The notes under the pieces: model-generated
Seen by the model: the letters and a program-made list of their open reading frames with translations, nothing else
Database searches by the model: none
What the model was told of the DNA's origin: nothing
Shown here: one piece after another, positions 32,892-43,100 of the stretch
How positions within the stretch are numbered: position 1 is the stretch's first letter
How the letters are laid out: the number at the start of each line of letters is the position of its first letter
Source: Sipunculus nudus
Taxonomy: Eukaryota; Annelida; Sipuncula; Golfingiida; Sipunculidae
Direction of reading: 5' to 3'
NCBI GenBank assembly: GCA_026874595.1
Contig: CM049320.1
Span: 3,475,464 to 3,539,463, forward strand
DNA length: 64,000 nucleotides
Position numbers and translations under genes: made by a program

Positions 32892-33862
32892 GTTTTGATA
32901 TCCTGTGATGCAGTATTTTCTGTATCATATAAGATATGTGTTCGTGAGGCTTAAAGACTCCGGTATCGGTGCTCGAACTTGCATTTTTACAATGTAACCG
33001 AACCGTGGTTTTGATTCACCGTTATCGATGCTCAACCTTTAGATTACTCTGTTGGTATGTGGGAGTAATTGTTGGGGCAACATGCATCGAAACGACCTTA
33101 GTACGCGGATCCTATATTTTATGAGGTACGGTTATTCGCCGGCCGGTAGTGATAAGTCCGGGGCAGTAATGGAAGCAGTCGTGGCTTTTACACAGTGCTT
33201 GTAGTGTATTGCGTATACCTGGGTATTTGTGGATAGATTTTCTACGGTATAGGCTGGTGTCAGACAATTTGCTTACTTGACCAGAGAGACAGTATTGTTG
33301 TTTTACAGATTAAGTTATTGTTGCCCAAATTGGTTTTTACGTCCATGTGTGTGCACGGGGCCTGGGTTATGCTACACCCAGTTGTTCACACTTTCACTTT
33401 TTAGTTAGTTCCTTTTTTGCTGGCACAGGTTAAATTATTTTCTTGATGTACGCACTGGGTATGGTGGCACTGCATTCCGCTTTTCATTAGCCTTGTTATT
33501 TCTTGAAAAGAAATGTCGTTTACATGGTTAAGAACTTTGAGGATGTTGTGCACTTTGTACGTCATCGCTTTAGTTGCCTATATGGCACATAAATGTTCCT
33601 CGCTGTACTGATAGTTCCCGGGTACTAGAGTGTTTGACCACAATGTGTGCAGACCGGATCTACGCTGCTATAAAAGAGAAAACGGGGGGGGGGGGGGGGT
33701 AGTAGAGGATTTGACCTGGGGTCAAAGGTCGAAGGTTGATGACGCATGCGCATAGGACCGGAAGCCGAGAGAAGCGGCAGGTTAAACATGGAGAGCTAGA
33801 GCTAGAACGGATCCGAGAGCAGGCTGACAATCTACGAGTGCTGCGAGGGCAACATCTTATCA
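32892..33862 (+). repeat. Candidate 3' LTR of the Gypsy-like element
   Basis: It starts TGTTTTGATA just after a purine-rich tract and ends AACATCTTATCA, giving TG...CA ends and a length of about 971 bp. A TATAAAAG box lies at 33,669-33,676. The part from about 33,702 to the end is nearly identical to the split segment 20,518-20,651 plus 29,767-29,801, as expected of an R/U5 present in both LTRs. No U3 counterpart was found upstream of 20,518, so the 5' LTR would be truncated. A poly-G run (33,686-33,699) sits between TATA and R. Confidence 0.45.
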
Positions 33863-33942
33863 ACAATATATTATTTATATATTATATTATATAAAATGAA
33901 GCCTTTACAGCTCTCAGGTGAGACCGCAGGGGTGCAGGGGCG

Positions 33943-34008
33943 TGCGGGGTGGGGGGGGGGGGGGGGTGGGGGGGGGGGGGGGTGGGGGGGGGGGGGGACG
34001 GGGGGCTA
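33943..34008 (+). repeat. ~65-bp poly-G tract broken by single T bases
   Basis: Runs of about 14-16 G are separated by single T's, ending ACGGGGGGC. This can form a G-quadruplex. The glycine- or proline-rich open frames across it are by-products. Confidence 0.8.
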
Positions 34009-34035
34009 CCGCCTCCCAATATAAAAAATGTTTGT

Positions 34036-34290
34036 TAGGGGTAGGACGTAGCCTGGTGGTTAAGGCGTTGGACCTCGGATCTGAAGGTCCTCGGTTCGTA
34101 CCCCGCCGGTGACTCAATGACATAATCTCGTTATAGAACCTTAAAGATTCGCTATAATGTCTGAACGACAGGTTATGACTCCTGAATTGTTCCTAACCGT
34201 ATCCTGATTATCATATTATTATATCTGACGAAAGGCTGATTCTAGCAGCTATGCATTCAAAGTATACTTAAAAGTAAATAAAGAGAAATA
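34036..34290 (+). mobile_element. tRNA-derived SINE
   Basis: The A-box-like GTAGCCTGGTGGTTAAGGCG (34,048-34,067) and the B-box-like GGTTCGTACCCC (34,093-34,104) have the spacing of a tRNA promoter. The body between does not fold as a true tRNA, and the sequence continues in a non-tRNA 3' region ending AAGTAAATAAAGAGAAATAAG. No poly-A is obvious. Confidence 0.7.
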
Positions 34291-35000
34291 AGATTTTGTG
34301 AAAACACAGCAAACGTGCAATACTATTCTAAAATATATTGGTCATCGACAATATATTGATAAGGTTGTTCCCTTCTAAGCCTGTTCCTATATACGTGCAT
34401 ACTGACTGATGCCAAAAATGACGTGAGCCCCCCCACTCCCCATCAGAAATCTCCGTTTTTTTCTCCTCTGGTGGTCCAAGGTCTCAGACCTCTCCTGTCC
34501 CCCTCCCCCCCCCCCCCCCCCAATATGTTCCTAGAAACCTGAATTATACTATTTTGTCTATAGAGAATTTATCTCACTTGATCCTATGAAACTCTTTTTT
34601 ATGTGTTTCTGTTCGGTCTCTGTCTCTACACTCAGAAGGTGGCCCCCTTTGTCCTTGCATCTCTTGGCAGACTTAGTCCAATCACCCTTAGTCGGCAGGA
34701 GATAGTAGCAGGACCAAGTCTTAGGACCGTGTGGACTGTCCCCGGTGGCCAGGAATTACGAGAAGCCATCCCTACACGGTTCTGCAACATTCATTCTGTA
34801 TACTCTATATTTAGGCTGGAGGTTATTTGTAAAGAATATTCCTAAAACAGTTATCGCGAAAAAAATGCGGACATGCTTTCTGGGACAGACTAAAGTAGGA
34901 TAACCCATCACCTTTAACCTGTCTTTAGGATCAAAGTGCCAAGGAAACCAACCTTTCTTTGGCCTGAATTTAAGAAATAAAAAATTATCAATTTTGTTAC
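34291..35000. other. Non-coding stretch with a C-run
   Basis: A C-run lies near 34,500-34,522. The open frames at 34,603 and 34,756 have no recognisable domain. Confidence 0.4.
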
Positions 35001-35360
35001 TGCAGTAGAACTTCAAATATCCGAATAGTTTGGGGGATATAAAATTTGTTCGGATATTTGAGGTTACGGATATGCAAGGTATGCCAGTTTTTGTAAGTAT
35101 ACTAAAATATTACTACAGGCCCGTACACGTGAGCGTTTCAAGGTTCAAATCCATTAAGCTAAATTAGATCAGGTTGTTTGGCCGAGTAAACTCAACCAGT
35201 AACCAGTATCATTCGGTAATTTGGGAGAAAAAAAAATTTTCCGAGTGTCGTATTTATACTTTTCGGTTAATAGAGGTAAATTTCGATTCTTCAATTTAAA
35301 ATTTCGGGGAAAAAAAAACGAATTTTCGGGAAAACGAGATACGAACTTTAGGTTCTCCTA
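35001..35360. mobile_element. Pogo/Tigger-like non-autonomous element (copy 1)
   Basis: The left end TGCAGTAGAACTTCAAATAT and the interior AATTTCGGGGAAAA, ACGAATTTTCGGG and right end GAACTTTAGGTTCTCCTA match 51,921-52,321. CAGTAGAACCTCRRAT ends are typical of pogo/Tigger-type mariners. Near the left end AACTTCAAATATCCGAA and TTCGGATATTTGAGGTT form a hairpin. Confidence 0.65.
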
Positions 35361-35806
35361 TATCTATATTCCTGATTTTTTACTCATTTTCCTTTTTTCC
35401 GAAATTTCTTAATATAAATAAATGAAATGTTTCTCAGAAATTTAGTTCAAGTTATAAAATCAAACACGTGCTTATATCATTCACCTGATTCCTGAATTTT
35501 CTAAGATTACATTTTTTACTCATTTCGTATTGGTTCTCCTGTGTATGTTAGGAGATATCAGCCAAACCGATCATTAAGCCGTACAGTAGAACGTCACACA
35601 CATACACACACATACACACACATATTAATTATTTATCTTATAAGCATAATGAGCAGTTAACCTCGAACTGACGACCACCAATGGGACGTCGATAAATTGG
35701 TTGCATTTTCGAGGTGGTTGTCTAAATGAGGTATAATATAAAGAGCAAAAAATAAATAAACAGTATTCTTTATTTTGAGGTGGTCGCTAACCAACCAGGG
35801 GTGGTC

Positions 35807-35862
<56 letters not shown>

Positions 35863-35912
35863 AGGACTTATCATAATATATATATATATATATATATATG
35901 CAAGGACTTATC

Positions 35913-35956
<44 letters not shown>

Positions 35957-36300
35957 GATATGGTAAGATCGATACGTTGATTGAAAGGATTATAAAAAAA
36001 TTATCTAATGAATGTGCATATATAGCCTCTCTTTTTCCTTTTCCTCTACTGGTGTTTACACTAGATTTCCAATGCGGCCGGATTTTCAACCCTGTCATCA
36101 CAGGTGAAAGATTTGCGCCTGGTATTTTTATCTTGGCCTAATTTTCAATGTCATGACCTATTCTGTCTATTTTCGGTATTAAATGCATTTTCAACACTTC
36201 TATTGACAGCCTGTCCTATGTTAGACATTTTTTTATATCAAATAATACCACTCAGACTCAAAGGTCAAGGTCATATAGACTCCAGAAGTTTAAAAACGCG
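35361..36300. repeat. Non-coding stretch with long (TA)n tracts
   Basis: TA repeats run from about 35,811 to 35,955, interrupted twice by TGCAAGGACTTATCATAA. A CACATACACA repeat lies near 35,600. No gene recognised. Confidence 0.6.
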
Positions 36301-36561
36301 CATTAGTGACAGTGACGTTGGACTCGAGTCCGGACTCGAGACCACTTTTCAGGGACTTGGCCTCGAACTTGGATTTGAGAGTCCTGGACTCAAACTGGTT
36401 AGATAAGGCCCCGGAGGTAAGGATTCGATAAATCGCGAGTTCAATAGAAAAAGAAAAGTTCTTTCTAATACAATGAAGTGTTATATACATGTGAAACTAG
36501 TTACAAAATATTACAAAGAAAAAGCTATATATTACCAAGCTTTTGCTGTGAATCTGGAGAT

Positions 36562-36703
36562 AACTTTTATTACACATTCAAGTAAAAGGCGTTGTAAAAT
36601 TTAACATAAACACACATGATAATCTCAAATTTAACTTTTATTACACATTCAAGTAAAAGGCGTTGTAAAATTTAACATAAACACACATGATAATCTCAAA
36701 TTT
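36562..36703 (+). repeat. 71-bp perfect tandem duplication
   Basis: The segment starting AACTTTTATTACACATTCAA is repeated without visible change at 36,562-36,632 and 36,633-36,703, which implies a recent duplication. Confidence 0.9.
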
Positions 36704-36758
36704 CCATGTTTTTAAATTTCTTTTAATATTGAGATGTGTGCAGGACTTGGACTCAGGT

Positions 36759-37375
36759 TCAAAATGACTTGGATTCGAAGAAGTTGGACTTGAACTCGAA
36801 TCCGAAGGACTTGAACTTGGAGTCACACCGGAGGGGCCTGGACTCGGACTTGGAGTCACACTGAAGGGGCCTGGACTCGGACTTGGAATCACACTGGAGT
36901 GGCCTGGACTCGGACTTGGACTCACACTGGAGTGGCCTGGACTCGGACTTGGAGTCACACTGGAGGGGCCTGGACTCGGACTTGGAGTCACACTGGAGGG
37001 GCCTGGACTCGGACTTGGAGTCACACTGGAGTGGCCTGGACTCGGACTTGGACTCACACTGGAGTGGCCTGGACTCGGACTTGGAGTCACACTGGAGGGG
37101 CCTGGACTCGGACTTGGTGTCACACTGGAGGGGCCTGGACTCGGGCTTGGAGTCGCACTGGAGTGGCCTGGACTCGGACTTGGAGTCACAATGGAGGGGT
37201 CTGGACTCGGACTTGGAGTCACACTGGAGTGGCCCGGACTCGAACTTGGAGTCACACTGGAGTGGCCTGGACTCGGACTTGGAGTCACACTGGAGTGGCC
37301 CGGACTCGGACTTGGAATCACACTGGAGTGGCCTGGACTCTGTCTTGCTCTCTGACTCGGACAGTATAAACTCGA
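36759..37375 (-). CDS. Candidate second exon encoding 11-residue repeats
   Basis: A pyrimidine-rich stretch and CTAG acceptor (37,376-37,377) open a minus-strand frame VEFILSESESKTESRPLQCD that runs through the 33-bp minisatellite as CDSKSESRPLQ repeats to a TGA at 36,759. Joined to the exon at 37,632-37,926, the split codon (G plus TC) is in phase. Nothing else proves it is coding, because several other frames of the minisatellite are also open, including a Ser/Pro-rich minus frame with an ATG (36,641-37,321). Confidence 0.25.
36810..37350. repeat. 33-bp minisatellite, about 16 units
   Basis: The unit CTGGACTCGGACTTGGAGTC, ACACTGGAGTGGC repeats every 33 bp (for example 36,901, 36,934). As 33 is a multiple of three and the unit lacks stops in several frames, long 11-residue-periodic frames exist on both strands (LDSDLESHWSG, WTRTWSHTGVA, SPGHSSVTPSP, CDSKSESRPLQ). 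Degenerate CTCGGACTTGG-like words also flank it at 36,315-36,400. Confidence 0.9.
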
Positions 37376-37631
37376 CTAGATCACGGAATATTGAAGATGA
37401 AGGCGAAAAGTAGGGGCTGAGGGGGGGGGAGTGCTCTTCTGATGACTGGGCGATTGTAGAACTGTATATTATAGCATGTTAAATACACTTCTTCCTGATG
37501 TTCTTCTTCCTGATTTTCTTTTACGGATAAATCAGTTTAGCTAATAGGGTTCGAATAGTCTAGCTACATATACAAAATCCCATACATCTAAACACAGGTT
37601 TTGGCATCCATGGAGGGGATACTTTACATAC

Positions 37632-37926
37632 CGCATTTCGTTTCTGTCGTTTTCACATTGAAGACTTCGGTAAAATTCGGTTTTGTTGGAGTCCTCCGTT
37701 TTGTTGAGGACTTCGGTCCCATGCTTGGATTCTGGGAAGCTGGCTTGCCCATATGAAGTACACGGTCGACTCTAACGTAGGACACTTTAAAATCCTTTCT
37801 CAGTAGATCATAGTTAGTTCCACAGAACATATGAAACGGTTTCTTTTCTACGCCTCTCCTGGGGTCCTTCATTGCCATTGTAAAATTTGTCTCTTGACCA
37901 TAGGTCTCTCGCACCAGGAACCCAAA
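37632..37926 (-). CDS. Unidentified coding exon
   Basis: A strong acceptor (pyrimidine-rich TATTATTTTTGTCAG at 37,927 upward) and a strong donor (GCG|GTATGT at 37,626-37,631) bracket 98 open codons. They begin FGFLVRETYGQETNFTMAMK, with later KKPFHMFCGTNYDLLRKDFK and VSYVRVDRVLHMG, and a basic Lys/Thr-rich end. The composition is that of a folded globular segment followed by a basic linker. I do not recognise the family. The exon starts in phase 0 and ends in phase 1. The upstream neighbour is the 41-bp minisatellite; the candidate downstream exon is the 33-bp repeat. Confidence 0.5.
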
Positions 37927-37999
37927 CTGACAAAAATAATATTTTTTAAAGCACAAAATATCTCTTAGTTCTTGTTCATCATGACATCAAAACTTAAAT

Positions 38000-38487
38000 C
38001 GAGTCAAGAAGAAAAGTAACAACAAATAAAACACAAAGACGAGGTCATGAAGAAAACTAACAACATATGAACTACAAGCATGAGGTCATGAAGAAAAGTA
38101 ACAACAAATAAAACACAAAGACGAGGCCATGAAGAAAACTAACAATATATGAACTACAAAGATGAGGTCATGAAGAAAAGTAACAACAAATAAAACACAA
38201 TGATGAGGTCATGAAGAAAACTAACAACATATGAACTACAAAGATGAGGTCATGAAGAAAAGTAACAACAAATAAAACACAAAGACGAGGTCATGAAGAA
38301 AACTAACAACATATGAACTACAAAGATGAGGTCATGAAGAAAAGTAACAACAAATAAAACACAATGATGAGGTCATGAAGAAAACTAACAACATATGAAC
38401 TACAAAGATGAGGTCATGAAGAAAAGTAACAACAAATAAAACACAATGATGAGGTCATGAAGAGAAGCAACATCAAATAAAACACTA
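38000..38487 (+). repeat. 41-bp minisatellite, first block (82-bp dimer form)
   Basis: Two alternating 41-bp variants recur: GAGGTCATGAAGAAAAGTAA with CAACAAATAAAACACAA, and GAGGTCATGAAGAAAACTAA with CAACATATGAACTACAA. The block is cut off at about 38,487 by a 1.64-kb mobile element and resumes at about 40,128. Confidence 0.9.
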
Positions 38488-40127
38488 GGGACCCATGGGT
38501 CTCGACGCTCAGCTGAATTTGTATATAAGGATATGTTTATGAGCTTTTTCAAAACATGGGTCCTGTGATCAGTTTGAAGCCATTATGTCTTTCCAAACTG
38601 GAGTTATCATCCATTTGTGAATGGATGAGCCATGTGACCTTGACCTTTGCTTTAGTGACCCCAAAATCATAAGGAAACTTACAATATTGGCAGGTACGCG
38701 ACATACAGAAGACGGAAGGTTTGCGATGAAATGTCTGGCTTAAAATTATAATTTATCTGGTCCTGTGACCTTGACCTTTGATCTCATGACCCCGGAATCA
38801 ACAGAGTTCTAACTTTGGTGGTGGGCCATATTTAAGTCAAGTTTGAAACCAATATTTCAGTCCAAACTGGTGTTATCATCTGGAAACTAATACGTGGATA
38901 GATGGCCCCTGTGACCTTGACCTTTGACCTCATGACCCCAAAATCCATAAGTTTCTTCCAGTATTGGCAGGTGAGCAATATCTGGATGATGGAAGGTTTG
39001 GGATGAAAAGTTTGGCTCAAAATAAAGCCACAATCATTTTAAAGAAGCAGGGGCCTGTGACCCTGACCTTTGACCTCATGAACCCAAAATTAAGAGGGAT
39101 TTTACATTATTTGTGGGTCATATATCAGTCAAGTTTGAAACTAATATGTTAATCCGAACTGGAGTTATCATTTGGAAACAAATATGTGGACAGATGACCA
39201 CTGTGACCTTGACCTTTGGCCTTGTGACCCCCAAATCAATCAGGTTCTTCCCCTATTAGCAGCTCAGCTATATATACAAGATGGAAGGTTTGGGATAAAA
39301 TGTTTGGTTTAAAATGCATCCAAAATCTTTCTAAGTAGGTGGGTCAACCTTGATCTTAAATCTCATGACCCTTAAATCAATAGAGTTGTTGCGTTAGAGG
39401 TGGGTCATATATAAGTCAAGTTCGAAATCCATATGTCAATCCAAACTGGAGTTATCACCAGGAAACAAATTTGACGTACATACAGAATGACGAAAAGACA
39501 GACGGGTTAATGACAGGGTGATTAATATAGGGCATCCACTTATTAAAGCGGGGCCCTAATAAACACGGAAGGTTTCAGGACACAGATGAAACCACAGTTG
39601 CGAATCTGATGGAATTAATATAATTTGGCAGTCTCAAAATAAAGGAAAAATGCATAGAAAAATACAGGTGGCGCCACCAGTCTTCAGGAAATAAAGAAAC
39701 CAATCATAATGATTATACACACTGGGTTCCAGGACACCGGATGAAACCACAGCTGAGAAACTGACATAACTGTTGTCATTTGGTGGTCTCAAAACAGAAA
39801 AAATTATATCGTAAAAATTAGAAAAAATACAGGTGGCACCACCAGTTTTCGGGATCTGACCAAACTAGTCATGGTCAATATTCAAGACAAGATTCATGGT
39901 ATTCCATGCGTTAATTATCAAGATACTGGAGGTTTTGTATCAAATTTTTAATTATTCGGGGGGGGGGGGACTTGCGAGCCGCATAGCTCGAAGGATCTAA
40001 GTCGCAGTGACCTAATTTTTAAGGATAGCGGTTACGATTCGTGCCCGGCTATCGACCGGCCGGCCGGCCGGACGGACAAAGCTCCATTCCTATACCTCAG
40101 TTGATTTTCAGTCAATTGAAGCAAAGA
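38488..40127 (+). mobile_element. Tandem-core element with ~145-bp units inserted in the minisatellite
   Basis: A head, GACCCATGGGTCTCGACGCT then CAGCTGAATTT, starts at 38,488. Six units follow, marked by GTGACCTTGACCTTTGACCT near 38,633, 38,763, 38,910, 39,054, 39,200 and 39,345, with two alternating unit types. Then come two 335-type pieces (GGTGGCGCCACCAG at 39,667; GGTGGCACCACCAG near 39,832) and a tail, GGCCGGACGGACAAAG then CTATACCTCAG (about 40,060-40,120). The 41-bp minisatellite flanks it on both sides, so its ends are well defined. Units carry direct AGGTCA-type repeats. Confidence 0.75.
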
Positions 40128-43100
40128 AGGATGAGGTCATGAAGATAAAACAACAAATAAAACACAAGGATGAGGTCATGGAGAAAAGTAACAACAAATA
40201 AAGCACGAGGATGAGGTCATGAAGAAAAGTAACAAAAATGAAACACAAGGATGAGGTCATAAAGAAAAGTAACAACAAATAAAACACAAGGATGAGGTCA
40301 TGAAGAAAAGTAACAAGAAATAAAACACAAGGATGAGGTCATTAAGAAAAGTAACAACAACAAAAACACGAAGATGAGGTCATGAAGAAAAGTAACAACA
40401 ACAAAAACACAAAGATGAGATCATGAAGGAAAGTAACAAGAAATAAAGCACAAGGATGAGGTCGTAAAGATAAAGTAACAAGAAATAAAACACAAGGATG
40501 GGGTCATGAAGAAAAGTAACAACAACAAAAACACAAAGATGAGATCATGAAGAAAAGTTACAAGAAATAAAACACAAGGGTGGGGTCATGAAGAATAATA
40601 ACAACAACAAAAACACAAAGATGAGATCATGAAGAAAAGTAACAAGAAATAAAACACAAGGATGGGGTCTTGAAGAAAAAGTAACAAGAAATAGAACACA
40701 GGGATGGGGTCATGAAGAAAAGTAACAACAAATAAAACACAAGGATGAGGTCGTGAAGAAAAGTAACAAGAAATAAAACACAAGGATGAGGTCATGAAGA
40801 AAAGTAACAACGAATAAAACACAAGGATGAGGTCATAAAGAAAAGTAACAACAAATAAAACACAAGGATGGGGTCATGAAGAAAAGTAACAACAAATAAA
40901 ACACAAGGATGAGGTCGTAAGGAAAGTTACAAGAAATAAAACACAAGGATGAGGTCATGAAGAAAAGAAACAAGAAATAAAACACAAGGATGGGGTCATG
41001 AAGAAAAGTAACAACAACAAAAACACAAAGATGAGATCATGAAGAAAAGTAACAAGAAATAAAGCACAAGGATGAGGTCATGAAGAAAAGTAACAAGAAA
41101 TAAAACACAAGGATGGGGTCATGAGGAAAAGTAACAACAACAAAAACACAAGGATGAGGCCATGAGGAAAAGTCAGAACAAATAAAACACAAGGATGAGG
41201 CCATGAAGAAAAGTAACAACAAATAAAACACAAGGATGAGGTCATGAAGAAAAGTAAGAAGAAATAAAACACATGGATGGGGTAATGAAGAAAAGTAACA
41301 ACAACAAAAACACAAAGATGAGATCATGAAGAAAAGTAACAAGAAATAAAACACAAGGATGAGGCCATGAAGAAAAGTAACAACAACAAAAAAACAAAGA
41401 TGAGATCATGAAGAAATGTAACAAGAAAAAAGCACAAGGATGAGGTCATGAAGAAAAGTAACAAGAAAAAAAAAAAGGATGGGTTCATGAAGAAAAGTAA
41501 CAACAACAAAAACACAAATATGAGATCATGAAGAAAAGTAGCAAGAAATAAAACACAAGGTTGAGATCATGAAGAAAAGTAACAAGAAATAAAACACAAG
41601 GATGGGGTCATGAAGAAAAGTAACAAGAAATAAAACACATGGATGAGGTCATAAAGAAAAGTAACAACAAATAAAACACAAGGATGGGGTCATGAAGAAA
41701 AGTAACAACAAATAAAACACAAGGATGAGGTCGTGAAGAAAAGTAACAAGAAATAAAACACAAGTATGAGGTCATGAAGAAAAGTAACAAGAAATAAAAC
41801 ACAAGGATGGGGTAATGAAGAAAAGTAAAAACAACAAAAACACAAAGATGAGATCATGAAGAAAAGTAACAAGAAATAAAACACAAGGATGAGGCCATGA
41901 AGAAAAGTAACAACAACAAAAACACAAAGATGAGATCATGAAGAAATGTAACAAGAAAAAAGCACAAGGATGAGGTCATGAAGAAAAGTAACAAGAAAAA
42001 TCACAAGGATGGGGTCATGAAGAAAAGTAACAACAACAAAAACACAAAGATGAGATCATGAAGAAATGTAGCAAAAAATAAAACACAAGGATGAGATCAT
42101 GAAGAAAAGTAACAAGAAATAAAACACAAGGATGGGGTCACTAAGAAAAGTAACAACAACAAAAACACAAATATGAGATCATGAACAAAAGTAGCAAGAA
42201 ATAAAACACAAGGATGAGATCATGAAGAAAATAACAAGAAATAAAACACAAGGATGGGGTCATGAAGAAAAGTAACAAGAAATAAAACACATGGATGAGG
42301 TCATAAAGAAAAGTAACAACAAATAAAACACAAGGATGGGGTCATGAAGAAAAGTAACAACAAATAAAACACAAGGATGAGGTCGTGAAGAAAAGTAACA
42401 AGAAATAAAACACAAGTATGGGGTAATGAAGAAAAGTAAAAACAACAAAAACACAAAGATGAGATCATGAAGAAAAGTAACAAGAAATAAAACACAAGGA
42501 TGAGGCCATGAAGAAAAGTAACAACAACAAAAACACAAAGATGAGATCATGAAGAAATGTAACAAGAAAAAAGCACAAGGATGAGGTCATGAAGAAAAGT
42601 AACAAGAAAAATCACAAGGATGGGGTCATGAAGAAAAGTAACAACAACAAAAACACAAAGATGAGATCATGAAGAAATGTAGCAAAAAATAAAACACAAG
42701 GATGAGATCATGAAGAAAAGTAACAAGAAATAAAACACAAGGATGGGGTCACTAAGAAAAGTAACAACAACAAAAACACAAATATGAGATCATGAACAAA
42801 AGTAGCAAGAAATAAAACACAAGGATGAGATCATGAAGAAAATAACAAGAAATAAAACACAAGGATGGGGTCATGAAGAAAAGTAACAAGAAATAAAACA
42901 CATGGATGAGGTCATAAAGAAAAGTAACAACAAATAAAACACAAGGATGGGGTCATGAAGAAAAGTAACAACAAATAAAACACAAGGATGAGGTCGTGAA
43001 GAAAAGTAACAAGAAATAAAACACAAGTATGAGGTCATGAAGAAAAGTAACAAGAAATAAAACACAAGGATGGGGTAATGAAGAAAAGTAACAACAACAA

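Noticed and set aside
34036-34110. Possible tRNA gene
   Set aside because: A and B boxes are present but no cloverleaf can be drawn and the sequence runs on as a SINE.
36641-37321. 226-codon Ser/Pro-rich minus frame (mucin-like)
   Set aside because: It has an ATG but no signal peptide and no upstream promoter or splice context; it is one of several frames kept open by the 33-bp period.
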